Below, one piece after another: positions 24,110 through 38,800 of a stretch of DNA of 64,000 nt; within the stretch, counting starts at the first letter, position 1; each line of letters opens with the position of its first letter. The stretch is from Eucalyptus grandis. Its lineage: Eukaryota > Streptophyta > Magnoliopsida > Myrtales > Myrtaceae. The notes below the pieces were generated by a model. That model ran no database searches. It was not told the DNA's origin and saw only the letters and a program-made list of their open reading frames with translations. The stretch spans positions 1,183,001-1,247,000 of the forward strand of contig NC_052622.1 in NCBI RefSeq assembly GCF_016545825.1, read 5' to 3'. The translations under genes and the position numbers were made by a program.

Positions 24110-25190
24110 CAGGACTTTGGCAGCGTCAACCAGCTCAAGATTTATCTTTTTATCCACCTCCTATTATCTAAACTTTATACTGAAGTTCTTCAGAAGCTAA
24201 AAACACCGCAAGAAAAAACACACTTTTTTTTTCAAACAGACCAAAAAAAACCACTAGACAAATCATACTATATCATCATTCGACCTTACCAAAAAAAAAA
24301 AAAAAACTATATCATCATTCGAGCACAAGCAAAAACCACAGGATAAAGATTTCACAATCAAAGGTGGGAGAATTATAGATTCGCCCGGGGTATTAAAGGG
24401 GGAAGCTTCTCTACTCTACGTGAGAAAAATGAACCACAATAAATTCAGAAACCCTACAGAGGGATGAGAGCGCGAAGGCAAAGGCCAAAAAACTGGAACG
24501 AAAGCAAAGGATATTTGGCAGCTGATGGATCTCTCTTTATTTTGTGGCCATGAACATAAAAAAGCAAAAAAAAAAAAAAAAAAAAAATCCTTACTATTCC
24601 AAATTCAACGATTTTCTACTCAGGGCAAATATGGTGTGAGATACCCATCAAAAGGAAATACAAACAAAAAAGGAAAGAAATAAGGAGGCAAGCAAAGCAT
24701 TCAAGTTCGACCGAAACGGCATCGTCAATTTCGTAATGAAGATTCGAAGAAACAGAAGGATTGTCTCGTTTTGATTAAGTTATGAAAAAGAGAGTAGAGA
24801 GAGAGAGAGAGAAGATATTAATTTATTTATTTTTTTCAAAGAAACGTATACTTTGCCAGCGGGCTTCGGCTTCGGCTTCGGCTTCGGCTGTTGGGGCCTG
24901 TGGGACATTCGAAAGAGCACTAAGAAACGAAACGGGTGAAGAGAAAGAGAAAAAGGTCGTACGTGGTCATAAATTGTGGACATCATCGTACCATAAATTG
25001 TTAACGAATGGGACGTTGACAAGTGGGAAAACATTATCTCTCACTTAAACTCAGTGGGCCTCCACTCGACCAATGGAAAGAGACTCTGTCCTTTTCTTGG
25101 GCCAAATAGGAGCAGCCTCGGGGCTCTTCTTCAATCGGTTCCTCTCTCGATGGGTTTACGAGCACTAGGGCACACGAAATTATGACCATG
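24110..25190 (-). promoter_or_regulatory. Upstream/5' UTR region of copy 1
   Basis: This stretch aligns with 40915-41845 and 55866-56870 upstream of the other copies, so it is the shared promoter and leader region. It holds a GA tract (24796-24812, read as CT on the gene strand) and an expanded GGCTTC hexamer run (about 24862-24889) that is short or absent in the other copies. CT-rich tracts are common near plant transcription starts, but no TATA box or CArG box could be assigned with confidence. Confidence 0.45.
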
Positions 25191-25850
25191 ATAAATTCAT
25201 GGACAAAATAAATACAGATCTATCTTTTAGCTTATCCTTTCTTTATGTTCTTCTTATAATTCCTCATTATTTAGAAGTGTAAAAAATACCTAAACTTTTC
25301 GATTTGGGTAAAAGTAAAGGAACATGGAAAGTTTGACACTATAATTTGGGTTTCGGTTTTTTTTTTTTTTAATTATGCATATAGGAGATCAAAGGCCACT
25401 AGTGCACTAATCCTAGATCATTCAATTTTTTTTATTAGCAAAAATGTGATCTTTGACCACCCAACCACCAAAAGGAAATGTGATCTTTGAGAAGATTGCT
25501 ATGTTTTGACAGAAAACAAGTAGAGCAAATATATCACAGTGTCAATATTGAGATAGAGCTTGAAAACTCCGAAACCTTAAAGGTAACAAAGGTAAAGGTT
25601 GTAGATGAGATCACAATTTTTGAAATTAGTTATATTAATCAGCTAGCAAAATCGTAACACTCTATAGTCATGAGTAGATAAAGAAGGCAAATTGGGCCAT
25701 AGATACATTGTGATTGTACATATATTACTCATGCATTGATTGTAAAGAGATAAGATAGAAAAATATGAGCTTTCATCTTATTTTGAGGTGATAGTGTTGA
25801 ATCGTTATAGTGGCTAGAGGTTACGAGTGAATAAATGAAATCACTCCATT
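25190..25850. other. Spacer between copy 1 and the unit-2 copia remnant
   Basis: No gene seen. AT-rich, aligning with 42400-43080 and 56870-57755 (the last with an insertion). Confidence 0.5.
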
Positions 25851-26400
25851 GGAACTAGATGTGGCAACTTTGTTAAGGTACGCAAGAGCCAGAACATCAT
25901 TGGAAACAAGTGGATGATGGAAAGAGGCCATAAGGTGATATTTGTTGCAAAAGGGTGTACACTACAAGAGAGCATCATTGATTACAACGAGGTGTTTTCT
26001 CCTATTACAAGGAATCCTTATATTTGAATATTACTTGCCTTAATTGCTACACAAGATCTTGAGTTGGAATAGCTGGATATCAAGATGACAATTTTTCACG
26101 ATGAGTTGAAAGAGTAGATTCATATGAGGCAGCAAGAAGGATTTATTATTCCGGATAAGGAAAATCATGTTTATTTATTAAATAAATCATTTTATGGGTG
26201 GAAATAATCTTCTAAGCAGTGGTATAATCACTTTTAATGCTTTTATGACTAGTCAAGATTATTTGAAAGTCAGTTGGACAGCTTACTTTAGAATTATGGA
26301 GGATGAATCTTTGATTTATCTATTATTATTTGTTGATGACATATTGATAACAGTTAAGATTTCGTATGAAATTGGTGTGTTGAAAAGGTAGTTGAATGTT
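25850..26400 (+). mobile_element. Decayed Ty1/copia reverse-transcriptase remnant, unit 2
   Basis: Translated in shifting plus-strand frames it gives pieces of copia pol: a DIKM...FHDELKE segment, IHMRQQEGFIIPDKENHVYL, a KSFYG segment, and LLLFVDDILITVK containing the catalytic [Y/F]VDD box (about 26317-26355). Stops and frameshifts interrupt it, and no LTRs or integrase are seen. Equivalent remnants stand at the same place in units 3 and 4. Confidence 0.82.
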
Positions 26401-28233
26401 GGGTTTCAGATGAAATATTTTGGTAATACATAAAAGAAAAAAAATGTCAAAAATGCTTATTGGATCAAACTGTATGGAGAGCCTTTGTTCTGAATTGTGC
26501 TGTGGTTTTTATTTGCAATTGAGTTGTTTATTTATAAATACCATAGATTTTGGTGTACTTTAAGCGTGAGAAACAATCGAACATGTAAGCAATTATTAAC
26601 TCTATGATTCTCCAATTATTAGTAAATAATTTGCTGCTAGCTCTTCTCGTTAAGGAGTTACCAACACATAGATTAGACCATGTAAATTCCTAATGTTTTT
26701 TCTTCTCGACTTATTTCTATAGTGATTTTGCATTGATTTAATTTGCAAGTTCCAATATTTACCATATTAATTTTATGAAAATTTAGATGGACAAGTCACC
26801 ATATCAATTATAAAATACAAAAGATGAGGACAACATAGCTAATGCAATGTGGATTCATGAGGGCACCAAAATAGCATAAGGCCTTTGAATAAATCACATA
26901 TCGATAACACGGGCTTTTAATTAAATTGCACATCTTTACTAATATATTAAGCCAAAGCACACACCTTACGCATACGACCAACATACCTCATTTATCATGT
27001 TTCCACATCACAACAATCTTGACCCTCTCAACTATTCCATATTCCTTTCTTTTCAATAACTAAGTACATTTTATAATGCAAATATCAACATAGTTGGAGA
27101 GCATCTTCTCTCTACCAACTCAATACAAAGGCAAGTCTTCAAAACAAAGATGCAATCTAACTTCTACTACTGCTAATTCTAATTGAGTTTCTTGAACAAA
27201 AGGCAACCATAACATTCTCAATGACTTTTATACAAAACTAAAAGGCTCCTAAGTTAGATTTGAAAATCTAAATATCCTAGGAATCACACAAATATTTATC
27301 AGTTGAGATGGCAAATATTTTCTCCTTTAGCAAACCAACAACATTAAGTTGAGTTGACAAATAGAGTGTGTTTAGAAACTCTATCATATATTTGCAGCTA
27401 TCTCCCCGCTACTCACAATATTTACAGGTAAATGGCTAATACTAAGAGAATTATGTATGTGTTTTTCTAATTTAAGTAATGGTTGAGTATTGGAGAAGTA
27501 ATGCTAAATCATGCAGTGGCATAATATACGCATCGTCAATTGATTAAACTTTTTAACCTATGGGTCGTTATTTCGACATGTACAAAAGGGTATTTTGAAA
27601 AGTCATCATTTGGTTTATTCACAATTTTGTTGAAATGATCGAAATAGAACTACTGATTACAAATAGCATTTAGCATAAACAGATAATCCAATTTTACTTT
27701 TAAAAAAATTCAAAAGGGATTTTTGTCATTTTTGTCAATGGGATTCATCCTAACAAATTTTACATTTAAAAATACTCTCACTTAATATTGGTTTGCTTCC
27801 CCACATCATTTCACAGGTTTATTTGATGCACAAAATCCCTTTTTTCTTATTCACGAGGACATTTAGGTACTTTTCTTGGTTTGGGATTGACTCATCCAAG
27901 ACAATGTTCTTGTTTTAAGAAAAATAATTATTGTAGTATGACATTTTATAAAAAAAGAAAAATCACACTAATATTAGATTATAGCTGAAAAGCTGGTCAT
28001 GGATCTTGATGTAGACCAGCCCAAATTAATTCCTGACAAGTGACTAGGTAAAGGGGCCCGTTGTCTTTCAAATCCAAGCTTGTCCATAGATTTTTCCATC
28101 ACGAAGAATGAAAACAAAGGGAAAAATAAAAGCTCATACATAAATTTTGTCTCCTTTTTTATTTATTTATTTGTATATATTCTTATTAATTGTTAAGCGG
28201 ATGCACTCTACATTTAGTCATCTCATGTGTCAT
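26400..28233. other. Shared spacer, unit 2
   Basis: No gene seen. AT-rich, collinear with unit 1 (426-3736 without its two insertions), with 43650-46299 (without the element at 45028) and with 58340-60145. Confidence 0.55.
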
Positions 28234-28890
28234 GGAAGAATTATCAAAAAAGTCTTGAACCTATTGTAGTTGAGTCAATTTAGTCATAAGCTCATTTTTT
28301 TTTTTACCAATTTAGTCTTAAATATTTTGTAATTATTTTAATTCATTTTATCCAGCCAAATTTGGCTTGCCGGCCCTAACAAGAATACTAGTTGGATAGT
28401 TGGCCAATAAATGTTGACGTGATAATTTTTTAATTTTTAATTTTATTTTTTCAAGTTTTAAAATTTTTTTTCCTTTGTTTTTCCCATCTTCCTCCTTCCT
28501 CAAGCTGATCGAAGGCATGGGATGGCAGGGGCGAGCCTTGCCGGCCAATGGTGAGGCTCGTCCAAGCCTTGCCTAACCATAGTGAAACCTTGCTAGATCT
28601 GGAGACTCAACCCCACCCAATCATGGTGAGGGCAAGCTTCACCGACCACTGACAAGGTCAACTCTTGCCACCTTGCCAAACCTGGCCATGGCAAGCCTAG
28701 CAACAGTGAGGCCAAGCCTCGCCAAATTTGGCGGGGCTCGACATCGACCTCGCCAATGGCCGGTGAGGGCGAGCCTCACCATTAGCCAGAGGCTAAGCTA
28801 TGGTTAGCAGCAATCGGCCAAAGGAAGGAGGAAGAAAGGGAAAAAAGAAAAAGAACAAAAAGGAAAAAAAAAAGAGAATTATTTTAAAAT

Positions 28891-28926
<36 letters not shown>

Positions 28927-29113
28927 AAAAATTGTCATTTCAACATCCACAAGATAGCCAGTACCAGTTACGTTAGTGCACTGACTCAATTTGGCTAGAT
29001 AAATTAAATTGGTACAATTGCAAAAAATTCAGAATTGAATTGGTTAAAAAATAAATTTAGAACTAAATTGACATAACTACAATAGATTTAACACAATTTT
29101 AGTAATATTCCCC
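28234..29113. mobile_element. Mutator-like short element, unit 2 copy
   Basis: Flanked by the perfect 9-bp repeat ATGTGTCAT (28225-28233 and 29114-29122). Inverted terminal regions; GC-rich core with GCGAGCC/GGCTCGCC words. Contains a TA microsatellite. Orthologous to 3737-4552 and 46300-47178. Confidence 0.8.
28894..28923. repeat. (TA)n microsatellite
   Basis: About 14 TA units inside the Mutator-like element; not expanded in units 1 or 3. Confidence 0.9.
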
Positions 29114-29856
29114 ATGTGTCATTAATTATCCTTAAATGTTTGTCCCTCCAATCCCCTTCCAATTTAAGGCATCGCCTTATAAACATGTCATCACTCATGA
29201 GCCTAGGTGGAAGCTAGCTTCTCATATGAAAAAAGTTGGAACTCATTGTTGGGGATGAGTTAAAAATCTACTGAGTAGCCTCATGTTGCAACATGACAAT
29301 TTTAATTCCAGAATATTCAGATGCCCATGACCCTTACGTCTGCCTATGTCTACACTAAAGGAAATTATAGAGGTGATGGATGAATTTTTTTTGGCTTAGC
29401 CAACCTTTAAGGGTTGTCCGACCAAAAACAAAATCTTAAAGAGGTGTCCTCAAGCCGAAAAATAAAATAAGTTAAAAAACCTCAAAGAGGTATCCAATGA
29501 TGTTGTTCAAATGCACACAAGCAATTCAAAAATATGCTTAACAGAGACGTTTGTTTCTTGGAATCAACCGATGTGTAATTCAAATGTGAAGCCCAAGGTG
29601 CAAGCAAGTTATTTCCTTCATTTCGCCGAATCTTCCTCGAATATGTCTTCGTCATTATTCATTTCTAATATGATCTTTCTTTGCCTTCGCTATTCTTACT
29701 TGTGGATCTTGGAAATGACTACCATGAATTCCATGCATATGTTGCCGTGGCAGTGCTAAGGGGAATCTAGCTGAGTAAAAATATCCTTGAGTTATATTGC
29801 CATAATTCTTATTTTATTCTATTGAACAGGTATTATTAGGGTGATGGCGAACCAGT
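29114..29856. other. 3' flank of copy 2
   Basis: Shared spacer that includes the likely 3' UTR. On the gene strand AATAAA (plus 29813-29818) lies about 40 nt past the stop. The same signal is present at this place in the other copies. Confidence 0.5.
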
Positions 29857-32800
29857 TTAACTCTCTGGCAATCCGATGAACAACCTGGTCTCACCATCTG
29901 TACATGGGCTGCTCTGGCTATGTATTGCTGTGGCTCTCGGATGAGTTGTTGATTGCCCGGGATTTGCAAGACACTGAAATTGGAAGAAAGAAAAAAAAAC
30001 ACCCAAAATGCTTTTAAATTTAATAAAATAACAAATGCAATTGAATGGTGATGGAGAACCTAGAAAACCTTCACTCAATTAAAATGGGAAAAAGCTTCAA
30101 CACAATTTGAGATTTACAAGAAGAGAACAAGTCTTTCATAGGATCTAATTAGGTGACGAAGCATCTGTCTATGCACTCAGATCTATTAATGGTCACTGGG
30201 AGATTTCAACTTTTCGCAACATCTCACTCTAGAAGAGGTTCTCTCCTTCGTGGTTGGAAGAAAAAAAGGAAAAAGAATAAAAAAAACTCTAACGGTGGCT
30301 AGCTACGCCAGACATGACTACCGACTATCTCATGAAAGTAACATACTCTATGTTGTAATTTTTTCAACAGTGGTCATATTAAAACGCTATTAGTTTTTGT
30401 TATCGAGTTAATATTTTTTAAACAATTGACTAATGGTTACAAAATCATAGAAAGACATAGGAACTTCCGGTCCTTCAACAATCCCATATTAGAAGCATAG
30501 AATTGTACATGATGATGGTAAGTTGGGTAGTACTTTTCTCAACATTAATTACTCAAAAAATTGTGCTACTAATTTTTATTGTCATATTGGCAATTACTAA
30601 CTTCGTGATATTTTGAATTTATCCCAACAACTCTAGAAGTGATTCTCTTCTGTTCTCGAAAAAGACAAGAATTAAAAAAAAAAAAAAAAAGCTCGAAAAG
30701 TGATTATGTATGCTAAATGTGCTCACTAAGAACTTTTGTTGCATCTATAGTCCACAGTTGGAAAACCCAATATTTTCATCCGTGAAATAAATATTCTCAA
30801 AATTGCGATATTCACAACGTAGGTCACTAACTTATTGCTAGTAACCTTTTTCCTTTCAAGTCAGTAACTTTCCAAGCATATCAAGTAATGGTCTAGGAGC
30901 ACAAAAAGACACAGAGATTTGGGTCCGTCTACAGTCCTACAGTCCTATAGTCCAATACACAGTTGTCTCTTGATCACAATTCCCCTATAATTTGTTTTCC
31001 CAGCATGAGTTCGTAACTCTGTACTAGTAACTTCCATTGTGGAGTCAATCACTTTCTTAACAGATCAAGTGCGGGATCATAGAAGGACACAGAGATTTGA
31101 GTTTGTCTACAATTCCATGTAAAAAAGAAAAATAGAATCGTATCTTGTGACAGTAAATTTATCAGTGTGGTGATAATTTTCTCAACTGGGATTAGTAGCT
31201 TAGAGGTAGTATTAAGTTTCAAGCAGATCATACGGTCTCAAGATCATAGAATTCTTCGGTGATGTTCAACCTATCTGCTCATCCTAACTTATGCTATCAA
31301 AAAAAAAAAAACTTCTTACGGATAGAGAAAGGTTCAATATAAATATCAGTACATAACCCTGAAATTAAGTATATCTCATTATGTATTGTCCTTTTCATAA
31401 AAACTGATAACGTTGCAGCACTCTTTAAATGTTTTAACACCAGGACTAATAGAAAGCAGGACAAATTGATGACCAGCAAATTTAACCGGTACAATAAACT
31501 GTACAGCACACAATCTACTAATATTGGTTTGATGGAAGCTTCTTCACTACACAAGCCTATTAGAACATTAGAGCCAAAAACATTATTAATCATTAAAGAC
31601 CCCTCTTTCTGGTCTTAGCAGATCATAAAACTGCATTGTTAGATCATACATGAAAATTATCGAGAGATTCTATTGCAGGTTTCACAAGTTTTTGGATAGT
31701 GGTTATATGCACAGGAGCGATGATGCACGGCAAGTAATAGGAAGGAAATTAAAGCACCGATGGGAAAGAAGGCGACACCTTTGCAAGAAGCTTTGCATTC
31801 TCTTCTTTCAGAGACCTCTCCTGAGGTAAACCAAATAAAGTTGCTAGATTAATATAACCAGAAAATTAACAATGCCTGATGAGATCGGATATGCAATCAT
31901 CATATTTGTCTACTTACCTTTGCTTGTAACTGCCGTATCTGATCGTTGAATAATTGAGCCTGTAAAAGAGTTCCTTAGAAATATTTTAACTTTAGTGTGT
32001 GTGCATGTTGTCCCCATACCTTTCTTATTACAAGGTAAAGAGAGAGAGAGAGAAAATAAGTTGAAATGATGGATGATAGAAATGAAAGGACGATGCTTTG
32101 CAACTTGTCCAGAAAACATAGTTCAAGTGAGAAGTAGTACATGGAAATCGACAAGGTTAATATAATAAAAAAAAAAAAAAAAAACTCATGGTATTCTATT
32201 ATTTCGTGCCAAAGAGTGCAGGCTATTTTTTTTTCGTGTTAATAAGTATCAATTTGTGTGAATAAGTGTCAAAAAACCATTGATAAAAAATGATCAATGA
32301 ATTTTTTTTTTTTTTTTTTTTTTTTTGGTCAGAGAAGAAAAGCCAGTTATTTAACCAAACCAAATAAACTTGTTACCTAATCAAAGAAGAGTTGGTAACA
32401 CAGAATTAGTTGGTTACTTAGTCAGAGAAAGGTTAGTGACTCCTATGATTAAGATTGGTAATTTCTAGTTGGGTTCATAAAGTAAGGCAAACATTTATGT
32501 GTGCACGAGTCTCATAAGTGAAGGGTGAAGACAAGTGAGAGTATTTTTTTCAACAGAATTTATTTTATAACTAAGAAAGTGATAAAGAGAAGAAAGATCT
32601 GCTGAAGTTGTTGGCAAGTAAAACAGAAGAGAGAGTAGACGTCACTCTCCACCATAAGACAATGTTTCCACTATCTCAAGAGTAGTCAAAGGAAGGGTTA
32701 GAGCAGGAAAAATTGCACTAAGAAAGACCATAAGTTAGTCCCAAAAAAATAAGTCTATAAGTCTATAAAGTTAGTCAAATAGAGTTAGTAACCAAAAAGA

Positions 32801-35800
32801 GTTAGTGATTTAAGCAAAACATAGGTCTATAAGTCATACAAAGAAATATCTGAAAATATATATAAGAGCTAATAAATTTAAAGGAATGGCAAGAAAAAAA
32901 TAAATAAAATTTACTAAAAAAATAAGAGAGATTGATCATTTATAAAAAATGATCGATGACTTTTTTTTTGTCAGAGAAGAAAAGCCAGTTATCTAACCAA
33001 ACCAAATAAACTTGTTAACTAATCAAAGAAGAGTTGGTAACACCGAATTAGTTGGTTACTTAATCAGAGAAAAGTTAGTAACTCCTATAATTATGATTGG
33101 TAATTTCTAGTTGGGTTCATAAGTAAGGCAAATATTTATGTGTGCACGAGTCTCATAAGTGAAGGGTGAAGACGAGTGAGAGTATTTTTTTCAACAGAAT
33201 CTATTTTATAAGTAAGAAAGTAATAAAGAGAAGAAAGATCTGCTGAAGTTGTTGGCAAGTAAAACAAAAGAGAAAGAGAAGACGTCACTCTCCACCATAA
33301 GACAATGTTTCCACTCTATCTCAAGAGTAGTCAAAGGAAGGGTTAGAGCAGGAAAAATTGCACTAAGAAAGACCGTATGAACGTTGGCAAGTTAGTCCCA
33401 AAAAAATAAGTCTATAAGTCTATAAAGTTAGTCAAATAGAGTTAGTAACCCAAAAAGAGTTAGTGATTTAAGCAAAACATAGGTCTATAAATTATACAAA
33501 TAAATATCTGCAAATATATATAAGAGCTATTAACTTTAAAGGAATGGCAAGAAAAAATAAATAAAATTTAACAAAAAATAAGAGATATTGATAATTGCAC
33601 AGTGTTGAAAAGAGTTGGTGATTTCATAAAAGTGTAAGTAAGTTACCAATAAGTCACCTAGAAATCAGGTAACTAAAAAAAAAAATTATCATGGTTTTAT
33701 GTCACTTACAACTCTTTCATAGGTTTATCAAAAACTATCCAATTTAATTTGGAAAGATCAACAATAGAGTCGTCCAAATAACTCTGGGAAAAATAATGAT
33801 AGAAGAATAATCATGATCTTTTCCTTGTTTATTGGCAAAAAAAGAAGAGGTCAATAACTATGAAGAAAAAGGGTGATTTGTAAATGTGCTTTCATGCTTT
33901 CATATAAGGTAGACAATGCCATGTATGCTCGGAGAAAATTGAATCTCTCCTTTCAGATGCCAAGTTTAACGTTTTTAGTCGATTCACTTCCAATCTTACA
34001 ATGCGATTAGGGTCTCTATGGAAATTGGTGTTTTCATTTGAGGGAAATTGTTTCTCATTGTTTTCTTTCCCTTCTCACCATATCCATGCCTCCAAACACA
34101 ACGGCTACTCGATGAAAGTTCTCAAGACATCTACTTTGCTCAGAGAAAAGGACAAATATGCCAAAGACACATGTACCTTTCTTTCCCTAATGCTGCTCAA
34201 ACTTCGCTCGAGCTGATCCCCTATCTCTTGGATTTCATCCATCGAGCAAGATCCAAGACATTGTCCTGATAGCTTCCTGATGTAAAAAAAGAAAAGGAGT
34301 ACCATAGTTTAGGGAATTAGATATCAAGAATCCATTTCAATCCACAATATATAAGAGAGTCTCAAAATTTGTGGACCGTAGAGAAACTTCAAGAAGCTCA
34401 ATCTTCCTCTCCATATTAGTGGTTTCTTGCTTCAGACGCTGCACATATATGGAGATTGTGATATTTATGAATCCAGTGAATGGAACAATACAAATTGAAC
34501 AAATTTGAAATTAGTAATGGATAAAACCGATCATAGTGAACAAATCTGTGACACCACAGGATCCTGCAAAACTAAGATTGCTAGTATAAGAACCCTAATG
34601 TTCTCACAAAAATTGTAGCTGCCATAGTCAATTCTATGGCATACCACCTCACTAATTCTTGAGATCAAAAGTAGGGTTCTTATCAAGAACACAGTTCAGT
34701 ATTATTACAATCTGCAAATACATACAAATACGTTCACAGCAACAATCAATTTTAAGGCTTCCTTCAAGAAAACAATAAGATAAAAATGCCAAAGGAGGGC
34801 ATTTCTGAGGCATAAAGTGGTGGATGATGAGTGGGATTTCAGAAGCTGAAATCATTTTAGAGGACCAGTCAATGTCCTAAGGACATGTACAAAGACCAAA
34901 ATAGCACTTTTAATGTTAAAATTAACTTGAAACCTACTTGTCTCTCTTTACATATCAGAAGTTTCTCCTCTCTGCTTCCCAGGCATTGCCAAACCACATG
35001 AATAAGAGTGGTAAGGCTTGCAATAATATTACATGTCCTTTATCTAACCATAACAGCACTTGATAGCACAGCTTTGATAGCTCTCTCAAATTATTCCCAC
35101 CTGTACTAGACTAACATTTTGAGATACTTGACTTTTGCTGTAAAGTGTGAAATTTGGATAAGTTTTCTAGAATTCGGTTCACGAGAGGTAATGCATCCTT
35201 AAAGAATAACTCTAGACATATTAAGACTTGTCTCCTAAATTTTTTTACTTTATGACCCAAAAAAAAAAAAATCCTGTTAGGTACTTGAATGAGTTTACTA
35301 ACTTAAATAACATTTATGCAATGCCACATCGCTTAGCAAACCAATGTAGATGGTATTCCCACCATTGGCATGCTTAAGAACCACGAAGCATCTCTATTGT
35401 GCCAAAGCACATGTATCACGTATATGTATTTAACCTTGTAAACGTTCAATTTTGTAATTTCTATTTTTTATTTTTATTTTTTCAAAGTGAAACGTTTACT
35501 GCTATCAACCAGACAAGAGATGTATTTATGAATGTGCCCTCCAAGTTGCTGCCTCCATTCATGGTCATATTCTGTTAATGCAGACAAAAAGACTTACGAC
35601 GAACTTGAAATTTGAAATATTGACGTTTTCACTAAGCTTTGGTGACAATGGATGATGAAAATCAACAACACAAATAAGAGTTGAATATGCTTAGGATTCT
35701 TCTTCTAGTTGAAATAGCAATCTTATCAATTAAGATTTGAGCACGGTTAGGATTTAATTAAGTTCATTATTCCAGTAGTGGGACATTGTGTTTCTTGTAT

Positions 35801-38800
35801 AGATGTTTCCTATTCCAATCGGGCTCCTTATTGAGAAGTTTCCCATATTAAGTAAGAGTAGGATTTCTAGAATAATTTAGTAATTTTTTTTTTTAATTCT
35901 TGATGTGATAACACTCTTACATGTGATGCCTAAGAAACCCCATTTGTGACACTCAGGCAGTTTTATGTCTGACGCCTAAAAAATTAACTATTTTGAGTTC
36001 TCGTCCATAGAAAACTCTCTTCAAGTTCTTATTAAATTGAACTCACTGCTCAGGGAGATATCATCCATTATATCATTTTTTTTTATAATGGTAGAGATGA
36101 TATGTCCTGAATAGTGAGCTTCGAAGAAAACTTGAAGAGAACAAACGATTCAAAACGAGTAAGTTTCTTCTGGCATCACATCTATACTTTCTAAGCATCT
36201 CACCTAGGGTTTCAAAAGTTTCCCACTTCAGATCCATCACACAAGAAAGAATTAAAATCATCCTTATAAACCCTTCTAGGATTAATCATACTCCTGCTAG
36301 GAAGGCTCCAAGAAAGAAAGAGAATTGAAATAGAATTTATCTACAAAAGAATTTAATATCCCATTTGTGACATAAGTAGAAAATTTAATAAAATCCTGAT
36401 GGTACTCAAATCCTAATTGAGAAGACTACCACAAAATTTAACTAAAAGAAGAATCTGAATCCTCCGTGTCACAAGCCAGTAACGACCATCCTCATCAAAT
36501 CTTTCTAATAACATCGGCCCGTTTGATATTGTTGCCTTCATTAGTGGCTATAGTTCATGACTTATCCCCAATATAATAGACATCATCACAACAAACTCAA
36601 GTAGAAACGGATTCCAAAGGTTAAAATAACACACTTAGAATTGAGGTCATTTCTTTTCATCTCTTGCAATGAAACAACACTTATAGAGTGCCATGTCACT
36701 TGGTAAATCAGCTCAGAAAGTACTCCTAGCATTCCTCATGCTTAAGAACCATGAAGCAGCTCTCATGTGCCAAAGCACAGGTATCATGTTTATGTATTTT
36801 CCAAAGTGTGACGTGTTTCGCTATAACTCCGCCAAAAGATGTATCCATGAATGTGCCTTCCACGTTAGTGTTCCCATCAATAGAGATATAAACTTGATGC
36901 AGACAAGGATTTACTAAGTTGATATTTGAATATTGATGTTCTTACCAAGCTTCAGTGAGTATGGATGTTGTGAAATTCTACAACTCAATGACCCAAAAGA
37001 TCATATTGAGATCAAATGGGAATTGATTCAAAAGTATGTAGTAACACGTTGAGAATTGAGATCATATCTTTTCATCTCTTGCAATGCAATAAACCACACA
37101 AAGAAGCATCTTCATCAAACAAGAGAATTATGAAAGTGAATTTCTAAAGAGATTCAAAGAGAAAAAGTCATTGATCTGCAGGAAATAGGAAGGTTCATGA
37201 TCCAAACTTTTCTATATCTATTTAGATATTTCATAGAACAAAGGCTGTAAAGTAGTCCCTTGCGACCTGCGAATTGTGAATTAGAGATACAATTTTTTTT
37301 AACATGAAGAATTAGCAAAAAGGATGCATAACCATTCGTCATCTTAGTTCTATCGAGCCTGGTATATTTAGATTTAGCATTTGACTAGTAATTCAATATG
37401 TCAAGCCAGGAGCTGTCGTTCTCATTAATTACTCATTTCTTCATTCTATGGTTTCACTTGAAATGATCAAAAAGAAATTCAACAATTGACTTGGCATAAA
37501 GTAAGTGTATCCGCAGCTTATCTTGGACATATACACCCTCTCATTAATAGAAAACTTACCACATTAAAGATGTATTCGGAAGTTGAATGTCACTTGACTC
37601 TATCCCTCTTTGTACAAGGATATCATCATCATTAGTATGATCCCTACTTTGTGGTTCTAGTGATCCATTTAAATCATGTATGCAGGTAGACTGTGGCGTG
37701 ATTCTTTGCATACAAGGAGACTATTTAAGCATACACAAGTATATATTTTAAGATTGTTAGGGAAATAGGATTTCTCGCCATTTGTTTTCGTATATAGACT
37801 TCTTTGTAAGTCCCATCCTGAAAAAAGTTACGTAATGTGATGTTATATGTTAATCCCCACACACACGAAAGCACCAAAAAAAAAAAAAAAGATGAAGTTG
37901 CTTTCTTAGATACAGCAAAATGAATAAAAATCGAACTGCTCAACTTGCTTAACCTCTACATAATGTGCTTGAATAGTTAAAATATTACTACTCCGAAGTT
38001 ATTGACTTCTGTTGACTAACAAACATGGCAACGTGTTTAATTAAACTGAGAATCTCACTGTACTCCTTACGAATGCACCTAATGTATTATCATGGAAAGG
38101 TTAGAGAACTGACCAGAATATTTTGTTTTATATTAGCCTGGTACATAGCCGCATCATTTGTAGATCTACGATATCGATCAATCGTCTTTCGGATTCTGAA
38201 AAATTTGCAAAGATAACATATGAGCTCAGCCACTGGTAATACATTCTCCAAATTAATCAGGTATCATCAAAACTAAAGTAATCAAACATTAAACAAATTA
38301 ATGATCATTTTTGTGAATCATGCATGACTTCCAGTGAAAATGTATCACCATCACTCACTAACAGAATATGCAAGGAGCATAAGCCTCTGCACAAATGAGA
38401 ACTTAAATGAATAGGTCACTTGCCACTCGTAGGAATTCATCTAAGAGATAAGAGCAAAACAAAAAATCCTTATTGTTCTCAAGCCAAAGGCTAAATAATA
38501 TATGAATCAAAACAAGTCTACCTCCTCATTCATCATGGCATGCTTATATAGATGAGTTTGGAACAACCCTTCAAGCATGAGTAATTACCAAGACTCAGTG
38601 AAAAGACAAAAAGACTCATAGGAAAGACAGAACTAGTCTTACTAGAAAATAACTATAATTAGATAAGGATGCCGGAAACTTAGATGACATTTACTATACT
38701 TTGAAAATATGAGAATCAAATGTAGTTGGCTGTAAGTCTCCTAATTTTACTAGTTCTGAATTAATGGAACGCTCCAGCATCAATAATTATGCCGCCAATA

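Noticed and set aside
24780..25034. Frame with a Pro-Lys repeat
   Set aside because: Produced by the GGCTTC hexamer run upstream of copy 1; the run is not kept in copies 2 and 3.
26194..26391. 65-codon frame with a VDD box as a stand-alone gene
   Set aside because: It is one frame of a frameshifted copia reverse transcriptase remnant with stops on both sides.
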